DNA of 64,000 nucleotides from Macrosoma leucophasiata (taxonomy: Eukaryota; Arthropoda; Insecta; Lepidoptera; Hedylidae). The DNA lies in the NCBI GenBank assembly GCA_036365455.1, contig JAWQUS010000016.1, forward strand, positions 12,609,001-12,673,000, in the 5' to 3' direction. The notes beneath the pieces were generated by a model. That model ran no database searches and was not told the origin of the DNA. It saw only the letters and a program-made list of their open reading frames with translations. Positions 34,807 through 45,210 of the stretch are shown one piece after another; within the stretch, counting starts at the first letter, position 1, and every line of letters starts with the position of its first letter. A program made the position numbers and the translations under genes.

Positions 34807-34953
34807 GTGCCGGTAGCAGTGAGGAGAACTATGCGGAGTGGAGTGGCGGCGGCATGAGGCGGCGATGACGCACGCCCCCCGCGGCATGCCCCGCTGACAT
34901 GGCACCCAGCCGCTCCGCACTCCTTTCGCTGGCAGCTCTCACAGCACTCGCCG
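34807..34953 (+). CDS. Host gene exon: uORFs, start codon and signal peptide
   Basis: The acceptor ttgttttgtttggtag ends at 34806 (alternative at 34819). The exon is GC-rich in AT-rich surroundings. The start at 34899-34901 has G at -3 and G at +4. Eighteen codons follow, MAPSRSALLSLAALTALA, a textbook signal peptide with an ALA cleavage motif, plus one base of the next codon before the donor g|gtatca at 34953/34954 (phase 1). Upstream in the same exon are three short uORFs. The donor is weak beyond GT. The coding call rests on signal-peptide character, start context, composition and phase fit to the exon at 58084. The product would enter the secretory pathway; I do not recognise the family. 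Confidence 0.65.
34831..34897 (+). promoter_or_regulatory. Three chained upstream ORFs
   Basis: uORF1 34831-34857 (MRSGVAAA), uORF2 34854-34868 (MRRR) and uORF3 34865-34897 (MTHAPRGMPR). Each stop overlaps the next start as ATGA, and the last stop ends one base before the main start codon at 34899. This could limit translation or require reinitiation. The ORFs are directly readable; the regulatory effect is inference. Confidence 0.6.
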
Positions 34954-36595
34954 GTATCACGCTCCTTTACCCTGTTTTAACTTTGATTACGCAAAGACAT
35001 TGCAAGAAATAGATCGTCAATACAAACTTTTAGAAATCAATCGCTTTACGTGGTGGGAGATATCATGGCGCGTAAACAAAGATTGAATCCATCAGATGCA
35101 TTTGCCTTGTAGATGATTGGTCTTGGCTTTCGCACCATGTTACGGCCAAATGTTCATTGAACAGGGGACCGACCGCCTAACTCAAATTCTTTCGCTTAGC
35201 TTTCGATTATGACAACCTCTTATCAGTTTCGTAACACCTAACTTTTTCCTGGAAGTGTTTTCGTCCGTAGGTATATACTTAAGAACAAAATGTTTTAATA
35301 GGCGGTACGAAACGGACAAGATAATATCCTAAACGAAAGCATTTCAGTTAGGCGGTCGGCCCCCAGGGCATTAATTGCCACGTAATCTGTAGTTTCAGTA
35401 ACTGACCACTGCATTGGTTGAACGCTTTGCGATCTATTTCTCACAGTCTTTGTCACAAGACTTAACGTTGAGATGTCTGTATGAGGTATTTACTATTGCT
35501 TTACTTATCTACTTCTAAAGTAAGCTTCTACACATCACAATAAACAAAATTACGGGGCGCATCTATGACATTGGCCTCAAGACATCGAAGCAACACTACA
35601 AAATCATTTTTTTGTTAAAAATATATTTAATTTATTGTAACAGATGTTGCCGTTATGAGAATTAAGAAATCCGATCTGAAAAGGCTTTGGTATCTTCGTT
35701 TGACTATTATTTGCCTACCATACAAAATGGAAGCGCGAAAACTAGGTGAAATAAAAATGTTTGGTTCTGAAAATCCAATTTTATGATAATAATAGACTTG
35801 ATCATTTGACAATTACTTTTTTGCAAATATTTAATATTGTAAATAGAGTCAACCATGTCAATTATGCTTACCTACAAAATTTGCAATAGCAGAGATTTGG
35901 AAAAGGTAGACGGTTAGAAACTACCTTTAGAAAAAAAACAGATATTTTATGATTTAAATAAGGATCTTTTTCTAATAAGTAGCAATTTACTTCAGATATA
36001 TTCAAAGGTTTAATTTGTGTATGTGTTACTTTTATATATTATGCCACTAGCTAGCTCATACATCACTCACCATACATTTTTAAAAGTGTCTTGTCAGTCT
36101 TACAACAGAACTTTTTTGTCTAAATTAAGTGGCGTCTCTAATTGGTGACAGTTGTTAAACCACGTTGATTAAAATAATAAATACATGCAAATTCTTCCAA
36201 ACTTTTGAGTTGAGTATCAACGATTTTCTTGCATAGCACATTTGTGCGACATACAGGCTGACATCTTACCGAAAACCATAAAACTTCGGTCAGATATAAA
36301 ACCTTTCCTTTTTGTTTCCGTAAAAATAAACTATACTAAATCTACAGACGCAGTGGTACGAGGCAGACGTGGTACAGGCTAAAGCCTCCATATCCATAAA
36401 TATATGATCACTTTTTGACACACTCGACGCCCCCACACTATTTCGACCTACGCTAGTGATGGTAAAATAAGCGCATCACCAGATGTAGCGAATACATCAA
36501 GCCTTGTATTAAACTCTCCGTAAATAAACTCCGTGAGTATTAAACAAAAGCATTTTATAGTGATAATTTTATGTGAACTAACAACTAACTAAGGC
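34954..36595. other. Probable intron with a small TIR element
   Basis: At 35164-35364 ggggaccgaccgcctaactc and the reverse complement of ttaggcggtcggcccc form terminal inverted repeats of about 36 bp, flanked by CAG on both sides, so a MITE of about 200 bp is likely. The rest is AT-rich with no gene. Confidence 0.55.
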
Positions 36596-36751
36596 TCCGT
36601 AATAACTATCACCTACCTTAGGTCTCAGGGGTGGCAACGCATCTGCATTTTGACCTCTGGTTTTTATGTTGATGTCTATAGGTTGCAGTCATCACTTAAC
36701 ATCAATGTGAGCTGCATGCTTGTTTGTCATCTTCCTAACATAAAAAAAAAA
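36596..36751 (+). repeat. SINE-like family, 3' half
   Basis: ttaggtctcaggggtggcaa to cataaaaaaaaaa; the 5' half is missing. Confidence 0.7.
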
Positions 36752-36779
36752 ACTAGTCAATATTGAGTCGAGCACTTTT

Positions 36780-37050
36780 TAAGATTCCGTAGCCCAATGG
36801 CAAAAATCGAAACCATTTTAGATTCGTCGTATCTGTCTGTCAGTCAGTCAGACTATCCGACTGTATGGTACAGCCACTTTGCAACAAAACTATTAAGACG
36901 ACATGCTTGAAACATGTCAGGTATATGTTCTGTGAATCGCTATATGATTTTCACAAATTTAAATATATATATATCTATTGATAGGTCTTTGAAAACGACA
37001 TTAAAGTTTCTGAAAAATTTTTTTGTAAGCGTCAATGTCATGTGTTTTCC
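36780..37050 (+). repeat. Decayed insect repeat (attccgtagcc type)
   Basis: aagattccgtagcccaatgg, a CTGTCTGTCAGTCAGTCAG tract and acatgcttgaaacatgtcag. Related in type to 34113-34575. No gene. Confidence 0.5.
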
Positions 37051-37104
37051 CCGTCTTATAACTTTAATAAAGAGTGAGAAATCTAAAAAAAATATATGCT
37101 GTAG

Positions 37105-37278
37105 TTTTATTTTAAAGAAAAATGGAAAGAAAAATTTGACTTCAGGCGAGACTCGAACTCGCGGCCTACTGGGAATCTAGTCCAGCCGCTCTTCCAATTG
37201 AGCTACTGAAGTCCTGCCCGATTTGTCAAATCTTCGCCTGAAGTCAAATTTTTCTTTCCATTTTTCTTTAAAATAAAA
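37105..37278. repeat. 46-bp inverted repeat enclosing a tRNA gene
   Basis: ttttattttaaagaaaaatg...gacttcaggcgag at 37105-37151 is repeated inverted at 37231-37278, nearly perfect. The arm contains the last part of the tRNA plus its 3' flank, so the tRNA 3' end is present twice, head to head. Confidence 0.85.
37139..37212 (-). tRNA. tRNA-like gene, identity uncertain (anticodon reads AGA)
   Basis: 74 bases on the minus strand. Acceptor ACTTCAG/CTGAAGT is perfect, D arm GCTC-AATTGGAA-GAGC is perfect, T arm GCGAG-TTCGAGT-CTCGC is perfect. The anticodon stem CTGGA/CCCAG has one mismatch and a loop CTAGATT. A box TAGCTCAATTGG and B box AGTTCGAGTCT are good, and TTTTT follows. AGA would be Ser, but there is no long variable arm. 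As at 7709, two bases separate the D and anticodon stems. It could be a Pol III-active tRNA relative or a SINE head rather than a decoding tRNA. Confidence 0.6.
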
Positions 37279-38315
37279 TATATTTCACAAGCATGTGTTA
37301 ATGCGAAATAATATAAAAACAATTATGCTGTAGTTGTCGACGAAGTTTGAATAAGATATTTTCAATGAGCTTTAACATATAACATCATTGGATATTTTTA
37401 ACAGTTTTTGAGATATAGTATTTTCAAAAAAAACAAATATGAAAGTATAACGAAGATAAGTGTTTTTTTTAAATAAAATTAACAAAAGTTTACCATTCTC
37501 CTTATTTCAGAAACCACTGGAGCGAAAATTAAAAAAAGAAATGTTCTTTACAAGATTACAGGACTTTTTATATACTAGTCCGACCAATGATAATATCATT
37601 GAGTCCGACTCTCTAATATATATTTTTGTCAAACTTTTGGATATCGCAGGTTCTTATTTGCTAACATTGATGCCATGATCAATACGGGTGGGCATCTTAG
37701 GACAGAACTTTTTAATTTTGCTTGCATGTGTATGTCCATTTTAACCGAGTTCAAAAACGAGAAGGTTCTTAATTCGGCCGGTATATATATATATATATAT
37801 TTTTTTTATGTATGTACGCGAATTTCGCCGAGATTTCTGGACCGATTTACGTAATTCTTTTTTTGTTTGATGCGAAATAGTTTCAAATTGGTCGCATAAA
37901 AAATTGATTCCGATAGGCAAATCAGTTTTTATTTTATGAGCATTTTTTTACTTACTTTTACCTCAGACTAAAGAAATAAGAATAGACCATATTTGTATAC
38001 TCTTTGGAATAGACGGCGAGTTGTCATACAGTGCGTTGAATCCAATGACGTCCTAGATAGTCCTAATGCGCATGACAACAAAATGACAACAAGTGCCAAT
38101 GACACATTTACTCATCGACGACACAACCCAGCTTATTTACTCCTTCGTGGATAAAATTTTTTCATTGATTTCGTATTGTCGTGTAATAATTTGTATCGAT
38201 TTATCGACACTTAAACAATTTAAATTAAGAGTCAGATTTTACAAATTTAACAGATGTGAACATTAATCTAATTGGCAATGCAGCAATAAACTAAAAAGTA
38301 TTAAATAAATATAAA
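37279..38315. other. AT-rich DNA with repeat debris, no gene
   Basis: At about 37780-37930 a TA microsatellite is followed by a Helitron-like relic (gccgagatttctggaccgat). Nothing else is supported. Confidence 0.4.
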
Positions 38316-38755
38316 TACGTTAAGAAAAACCGACTTCAAAACTGAAAAGTAATAAAATTAAATAATAAAGATTTAATTGCAATGATATACTACCTATTAT
38401 TTATATGTGCTATTTACTAATAGGTTTGAAGTCTATGCCGAGCCAAAATCACTCAAGTAGGCATTTCATTGTATTAAAACGTAACTTCACGCCTATAATC
38501 CCCGAAGGGGAAAAGGTAAATGCATGAATTCAAGCAGACATGCAAACACCCACGATTCGCCGGTTACGTTGTCCAGTGTATTAATTTGCTCGTATTCATA
38601 TTTAAGTGATTAAAATATAATTTTTTGTTTAAAGCTTGGCACCAACTGCAAACCTATTAGTAAATAGAACATATAAATAATAGGTAGTATATCATTGCAA
38701 TTAAATCTTTATTATTTATTACTTTTCAGTTTTGAAGTCGGTTTTTCTTAACGTA
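38316..38755. mobile_element. Foldback element with long inverted repeats and SINE tail in the loop
   Basis: Arms of about 108 bp (tacgttaagaaaaaccgact inward) are nearly identical in inverted orientation. The loop holds a stretch of about 95 bases (about 38480-38575: cgtaacttcacgcctataat ... cgattcgccggttacgtt) that is also the 3' part of the tRNA-derived SINEs at 44585-44890 and 55195-55410. A decayed copy of the arms lies at 5049-5470. No coding capacity. Confidence 0.8.
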
Positions 38756-39235
38756 GTTATATTTATTCTTACATAGATAATCTCAGTATATATCTCGATA
38801 TATTATATCAAAAAATAATTCTCCTTGATCAATGAAGCGTACCATAGATGCACAGGCTGACAATATAAAACATAAAATAGAGCCACGATGCCTCCCCATC
38901 CTCTGATCCTGTCCATTCGTGGACTCGTATAATCTAGTTCACGAGTTAAAACCAGCCAAATGCGGATCGGGCGTTTACAGAGTTACGGTGCCGTACAATC
39001 GATTTCCTACATTATCATAAATACCAAATTATCCCTAATAAGATGTCTTTATCTAAAAAAAATACTAAAACAGTTTTTATCACATAAAATATTGCGAAAG
39101 TTATGAACAAATTTTAATAAAGGTAGCAAAAAGTATTTAAAAAAATGTATATACCTGCTCATGTATGTTTCTTTACGCCAAGTCCCTTACGGGGTACCTA
39201 CCCCTAGATCTATGGATTACTCTTTTATAATATTT
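38756..39235. other. Repeat debris, no gene
   Basis: About 38930-39180 contains aaaccagccaaatgcggatc...acggtgccgtac, an old member of the 34113-34575 repeat type. Confidence 0.4.
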
Positions 39236-40604
39236 TAGGGGCAAACAAGTATGGAATTCATCTATCTGGTACCTATGTAAATGAATACTGCAGCCTATAG
39301 ACATCTACACAAAAAGTGGACGTCAAAATGCAGAGGTGTTGTGACCACTAAGGCCTAAATTGTTTTCTCTTTGTCATAGTTATTATTACGAGGCCACACA
39401 TAAACTGAAACACTATAAAACTGAACTTCAATTTGGTGGCAGATAGATAGGTTGGGGAAAAAGTTTCTTCGCATTTTTTAAGATAATTCAAAACATTTTT
39501 TAATATAGTTTATTTAAATTTAACTAAAGTATGTATGTACCATTTTGTTCGATAACCTTTTGCCATCTTGTAGGTAGGGACATGATCCCATTGCTATAAA
39601 AAATTTGGGACTTCTCATCAAAATACCGCGACAAGTGGATTTGGCAGTCCTCTCGTGATGTTAACCTAACATTGCATAAAGAATTCTGAAGAGACCGAAA
39701 CAGGTGGCAATCTGAAGGTCAGGAGTATACGGCGGATGCATTAACACCTCCCAGCCAAACTCTCTTAATTTTTGCTGAGTGGCTATAGATGTGTGAGGTC
39801 TAGCGTTATCGCGAGTTAACCCGGGTTTTGCCACAGTCTGTAAAGCCTGACCGGCCTTTGACCACGACCTTTTTCGCACGTTCTTGTCGTACGTGATCCA
39901 CTTTTCATTACCAGTTATCAGCTTCTTCAAAAATGATTCGGTTTCACTACGTCGTAATAAAGAATCACAAATGAGTACACGGTTCATTAGGTTTCTTTCA
40001 GTGAGCTCGTGAGGTACCCAAATATCGAGCTTTTTTTTGTACCCAGCTTTTTTCAAATGCGCCAAAACTGTTTTGTGATCAATTCTCAGTTCTTCAGCTA
40101 CGTCGTAACTACTGATATGTCGATCTTGCTCCACTTTTTCAAAAATGGCATCCATTTTATCCTTAATAGGGCGACCAGAGCGAGGTGCATCTTTGACATC
40201 AAAATTTCCGGATTGAAAACGCTTAAACCAAATTTGTGCTACTCTCACAGACACTGCACTAGGTAAATAAAAATCGCAAATTTTTTTCGCGGCCTGCGTT
40301 GCATTTTTACCATTTTTGTAGTAAAATTTTAAAATGTATCGAATTTCTTCATTAGATTCACTCATCTTGACAGTACGAAAAACAAATGAAAATCACACAT
40401 TTGCCTAATTTGAATTTGGAATTATGTTCTTTAAAATTTTAACTTTCATTGAAACCAAAACCAGCCAGATACAAATACTACAGCCAAAGAGATTTTACTA
40501 CAAGTTCATACATACTATAATGCGAAAAGACTTTTTCCCCAACCTATTAGTATAACGAAGTGACGCTTACGCCTTCAAATTCTGGTTCTGTCACTCTACC
40601 ACCA
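39236..40604 (-). repeat. SINE-like copy split by mariner copy B
   Basis: The 3' part is at 39236-39449 and the 5' end at about 40545-40604 (acgcttacgcc ... ctctaccaccagta). The mariner sits between them with TA duplications. Confidence 0.65.
39450..40544 (-). mobile_element. Cecropia-type mariner, copy B, internally deleted
   Basis: Both inverted repeats are intact (ggttggggaaaaagtttctt ... ctttttccccaacc) with TA flanks. The transposase starts normally (MSESNEEIRYILKFYY) and has no 5-base insertion. A deletion of about 200 bp joins KPGLTR directly to DNARPHTS, and a 5-base deletion then shifts the frame before the third Asp. Non-functional but still a potential substrate. Confidence 0.9.
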
Positions 40605-40639
40605 GTATTTTTATATTTAGTGCTGAGACTGTTACATCA

Positions 40640-40750
40640 TCATCAGCATAATTTCAGCCGTAAGATTTCCACTGCTAGGCGAAGGCCTCAGCCACAGATC
40701 GCCACAACGAATGGTCCTGGGCCGCCCTCATCCTGCGATAGCGACTTGCG
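40640..40750 (-). pseudogene. RTE-type LINE, extreme C-terminal fragment
   Basis: The reverse strand gives DEGGPGPFVVAICG-like then an AEAFA-stop-QWKSYG-type ending and an ATGATGATG tail, matching the 13769-14167 fragment. Confidence 0.65.
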
Positions 40751-41937
40751 ACCACTGTTACATAACATCCACGAATGGCGTTCGCAGAAATTAATGTACC
40801 TAGATTGGTACCATTTGAAACTGCCTCGTTGTAGCAGGTATTGATAGAGGCCGTAACTCAACGCGTGCCTTAAAACGTGAACGTATTATGGCTACGTGTA
40901 CCAGTTGTCCCGATAAACTTTACCATGACCTTTTCGTATCAATCTAAACTGAATCGCTATTAGCTTTGTCTCGTTTCTGCATACGCGCTGTCTTTCTTGT
41001 AAGACAAAATTGAAACAAATTTTTGGTTTTGCCTGAATTGAATCGTAATAACACACACGTCGGTACGTGCCCTGTCTACCTACTTACTGAAATGAACGAA
41101 ACTTGGAGGACAATTTTATGGGTAGGTAAACCTAAATTCACATGACGATTTTTTAAATACGCAGTTACTTTTTCCAAATTGTTCAGTAATCATGAGATAA
41201 TTTTATAGTTAAGTAAATAATATAATTTTAACTGCGTATATTTTTATACGTTATTCTAATACTTCACTGATTCCCAACTTGTTGAAAAGGCATAGTTACC
41301 AAGCGAATTCTATTTTCAAAACAATGAATATTACAAACAATGTTACAAACATTGCGAAAGGGTACCATTATGGAACAATTTTCTAGCAGAAATATTGATA
41401 TTGTACTTTTGTATTCGTTGCTTAAATGTTTCGTTTAGCATTCTCACATAAGTTTACCTACTATTCAATTTTTCGAACGAAATAACTGTCTACAGGCGGC
41501 CACTGTTTGTGAAAAAGTACTTGCCTCGGCAATATATGTATAAACACCAGCCACCCGTTAAAAACTGGTTATGGTATGTGGACGTGGAGCAGCTCAGACA
41601 CTGAGTGGCATTTTATATTTTATTTGAAATAGCAGTTTAGTATTCATAAATGTTCGTAAAAATATACAGTATAAACTAGAAAACTGGCAGGAAACACAAC
41701 CAACCGTTATTTTGTAAACACAAATCATTACAAAATGCAAAAAAGACGTGTGGCACTCGGGGACTGCCGCGGTAAAGCTATTACATTTACATAATTATCT
41801 AAAATTATGCAAAACAAAATAAAATGCAAAAGAAAAAAAAATAGAAAAATGAAACAATAATTTTCTATTAATATTTACCACTTTTTAAATATTGAATGGA
41901 AAAACAAACAATAAAAATTTTTAATAAAAACAATCTT
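40751..41937. other. AT-rich DNA, nothing recognised
   Basis: No coding, RNA or shared repeat signal. Confidence 0.45.
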
Positions 41938-42017
41938 GGCAGCGGTAGGATTCGAACCCACGCCTCCGAAGAGACAGGTGCCTTAAACCAGCACCTAGAC
42001 CGCTCGGCCACGCTAGC
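41938..42017 (-). tRNA. tRNA-Leu(AAG), possibly decayed
   Basis: 80 bases on the minus strand with Leu hallmarks: tggccgagcggtctagg D arm (A box), anticodon loop TTAAGGC giving AAG, a long variable arm tctcttcggaggc, and T arm GTGGG-TTCGAAT-CCTAC (B box ggttcgaatcc). TTTTT follows within about a dozen bases. Deviations: a C-C mismatch at the second acceptor pair and a T-T mismatch in the anticodon stem. A working gene or a recent pseudogene are both possible. Confidence 0.75.
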
Positions 42018-43254
42018 CACGAGGTCGGACGGCGAAATTATACATGACTTTCTTTAAATGAGTTTAAAATTTGTAATCCGGAGCGTCCGGTTTTTTCGTT
42101 AAGGAATTTCTGAATTCGGTCCCCGAGCTCAAGACCCGCGATAGAAGCTATGCAATAGCTTAAAAAAAATACGATTTCTTTTATATTGAATATACCTATA
42201 TTAATAATTTTCTTCTATGTAAATAAAATGAAACGCTAATTGTGTTCCTAAGCGCAAAACTAGAGAACAGCTTTACCGATTCCGTTAATTCTTTCTTGTT
42301 ATATTTGTGATTGCCCAAGCGAAGGTTTTGTTGAAGGAGAAAAATTTGAAATTTTAAGGAAACAACATTCACAGAAATTTATCTTATGTACTCATAAACC
42401 TTAGAGCGTTTGACATAACTGTCAGTCGGTTGACAGTTGGCATGGTACAGATGAATCGGTAGGAATTAAAATAACATCAAATTACCAATAACAACCTATA
42501 TAGTGCCTGCGCAAAATCGGGGCGAGTCGCAATAGTTTTTGAGAAAGAAGAAGAACAAACATTTATTTGTTAGAAATTGGCCCTCAGCATGTGCTGGTTG
42601 AAGGAGAACCAGCGTAATATAAAATTATATGTAGCAGCGAATGACGATGATGGCGTAAATTTACCAAAAAGTTTCTGTTCTGAATTCGTTCCTTGTAATT
42701 CAAAATATTACGTAGCCCAGTTTCAATGGTTCGGAAAACGAGATTGCAAGTTGAGCCTAATTTTGGTAATCGCCGAATGACGCCGAAGTCTTTTTAGGCT
42801 TATCTTATACCTGTTATTCAAGATGTTTTCCCCGAGCTCTAGTTCAACCTAATTCCACCAAAGAGCTCGTCAACTACCCGTCTTGTCTCACCGTTCGATG
42901 AGTTTGAAGTAGGTAACTGGACTGTAGCTTTCTCTAATGAGGAGCTTGTAAAAGGCTGGTCAACTATCTATCGAAGTTTATTTTTCAAAAACGTAACTGG
43001 GAAGTAGTGGCCTGCCACCTATATATTACTGAGGCAGTTAAACTTACTTTTCATATAAATTTAATTATTATCTCACTTTTTCAACACATTTGCAATGACA
43101 CTAATGAAATATTTAATGAATGAAGAAGCTCGAGATATTTGGCAAACCAAACTCTTTGCCTACCCCGTAAATCATATGATAATAGACAAATATATTTAAT
43201 TATGTTTTCCATCCACGTAATGTTACTTACATTTAGCACAGCACTATTCACTAA
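42018..43254. other. No gene recognised
   Basis: Mixed AT-rich sequence. A 67-codon frame at 42577-42780 has no recognised motif. Confidence 0.4.
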
Positions 43255-43322
43255 CCTACTGCCAATATGAACGGCTGTATGTTTGCTGTGTGGTTGCTTG
43301 CCACTATCGTTACATAAAAAAC
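43255..43322 (+). repeat. SINE-like family, 3' end fragment
   Basis: gtatgtttgctgtgtggttg...ccactatcgttacataaaaaa. Confidence 0.5.
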
Positions 43323-43966
43323 ATACTAGTTTCTGGTTAAACGTAGACTTATTTTTATGCCAATGCGCAAAATAATGTCAGTCACTGATAAAAAATTACC
43401 GTAAAACTTAAAATAAAATTAGATCTTTGTCGAAAAAAATGTATAGATTTTTGTTGCGAACAATGATTTTAGGGGAAACCTGATAGGTATCAACAAAAAC
43501 CTGACGTGACTTGTTTGTTATTAACCAATTTACGAAACTCAATTTATTAGCATCACAACTACTTGGATAAAGGTCCCCTTTTCTTTTCTTTTCTTCTGAG
43601 TAGTCAAGTGGCATTCGTTTCTTTTGTGCGTTTCTAACCAAACCAATGACTTACAAATTGGAAAGTACAGCTTGAAAGGCTGAAAGAATAAGGATGAAAT
43701 TGATAGAGCATCGAACAAAGGAATGTTCGAGTAGGTACATATAGATATCAGTAGCTCTTTGTAGTTAATCTGAAAAGTGCATAGGATGCATATTATTGCA
43801 TATATTATTCTTTCTCCAAAACTACCTCGCCTTTGTTAAGCCCCCGACCATTGAAGTTTTGCTGAAAAATATAGTTCTTCACACAATTCATCAAAAAAAA
43901 AAACACTCACAGACTCTAATAGTAAGTAATCAACAAGAAAAACACTAGTCAAACAATCCTAGTAGT
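43323..43966. other. No gene recognised
   Basis: A 77-codon minus frame at 43408-43641 is Lys-rich with no motif. Not called. Confidence 0.4.
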
Positions 43967-44033
43967 ACACATGCTTCATACATTTTGGACCCTTTGCACA
44001 TGCCAAAGGGTCCAAAATGTATGAAGCATGTGT
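43967..44033. repeat. Perfect 30-bp hairpin with 7-base loop
   Basis: Arms 43967-43996 and 44004-44033 are exact reverse complements (cttcatacattttggaccct against agggtccaaaatgtatgaag); the loop is cacatgc. One more A-T pair extends the stem. Confidence 0.9.
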
Positions 44034-44249
44034 ATCAGAAATTTATTGATATATTAAAAAAAATCACACATTAATTAATCAGGACATTTCTGACAGACAT
44101 TCTACTCACAAAAACATGAACAGATATTGTCCATAGAATAAGTGTAAAGAGCTTGTAAATGGCATGAAAATGCCGTTTCTCTTAATAACTCGTAATTAGG
44201 TGCCATTTTTAGAACGGTACCTTTACCACGACCAAAAAGGGCAAGTACT

Positions 44250-44400
44250 GTCCAGTTAGGATTCGGCGTGCATGTATGAAGAGAATGATGAAGGTAGACG
44301 AGACGAGGCACGAGAGGTTTGTCAGAACCGGGATATCTGGCGCTCTACACTCTCTGCCTACCCCGTTAAGGACCTGGCGTGAAGATACATACATACATAC
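44250..44400 (+). pseudogene. LINE C-terminal scrap
   Basis: One frame reads EAREVCQNRDIWRSTLSAYP then VKDLA-stop, followed by ACATACATAC. This is the type of ending seen in RTE-like LINEs. Similar untranslatable pieces are at about 43130-43175 and 47255-47310. Confidence 0.5.
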
Positions 44401-44427
44401 TGTCCAGTTCAAGAGTTTGAAATCGGC

Positions 44428-44575
44428 GTGCATGTACTAGGATTGTTGAGGAAGTGATTATGAGGAAGAGGAGGTGGAAGAGGAATTGTGACGCGCAAAT
44501 TTAGAGGATGCGGATGAGGAAGAGGATATTTTATGAGGAAGAGTATGCGGATGAGGAAGCGGAAGAGGAAGAACG
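44428..44575 (+). repeat. Purine-rich GAGGAAG repeat block
   Basis: gtactaggattgttgaggaag then repeated gaggaagagg / gcggatgaggaag units. A block of the same type ends at 47187 in opposite orientation (cctcaacaaccctagcatgt). Probably the end of a non-autonomous DNA transposon; class unclear. Confidence 0.5.
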
Positions 44576-44584
44576 TACGTAACT

Positions 44585-44890
44585 TCACGCCTGTAATAGG
44601 GGGTAGGCAGAGGTAAATGCATGCATTCAAGCATACATTCAAACACCCACGACTCGCCGGTTACGTTTTGGCCCATGTTTGGTGGCGAACCTGTTGCCAT
44701 CTCCGGGCACATTGCCAAACTCCAAGGTACCTACTGGGAAACTTCTAGAAAATGGAAAAATCCCAATAGAACTAGAGATAAAGGATTTTTAACCGTTATC
44801 TCTGATAGTCTATACTATATAGATACCTGGGAATCGAACCCAGGACCCCCAACGTAGTAGTGGCCTGCTACCACTACGCTACTGAGGCAG
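44585..44890 (-). repeat. tRNA-derived SINE
   Basis: The minus-strand head at 44820-44890 has A box tagcgtagtgg and B box ggttcgattcc, but acceptor ends that do not pair. The body runs to tgaacgcatgcattta-type sequence ending near 44585. The same body occurs at 55195-55410 and in the loop of the 38316 foldback. Confidence 0.65.
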
Positions 44891-44907
44891 TTAATGATAT
44901 AATAATA

Positions 44908-45060
44908 ATAATAAGTGCAACCGTTGAAACGTTCCACTGCTGGGCACGAGTCTCTCCCCTTCTTGAGGGGAGGCCTGGAGCGTACTCCACCATGCTGCTC
45001 CAATGCGGGTTGGTGGCCAACCGTTGACGCTGTTGGATGTTTTCAAACCGCCCATCGCTT
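44908..45060 (+). repeat. Repeat shared with 12985-13160
   Basis: gagtctctccccttcttgag, actccaccatgctgctccaa, gatgttttcaaaccgcccat. Confidence 0.6.
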
Positions 45061-45210
45061 AATCGAGTAGATCGCTTGCGTTCTACACCAGCCGTGAGGC
45101 CTTGCGCGCTTCAGAAAGATGAAAAGAGGATGACACGAAATTATAAATACTCGCGGACCCAACCCAAAATACGCTGTCCTGTCTCTATGTACATAACTAA
45201 GTACATAATA

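Noticed and set aside
42577..42780. 67-codon frame with fairly even composition
   Set aside because: No homologous motif, no repeat relation and no splice context.
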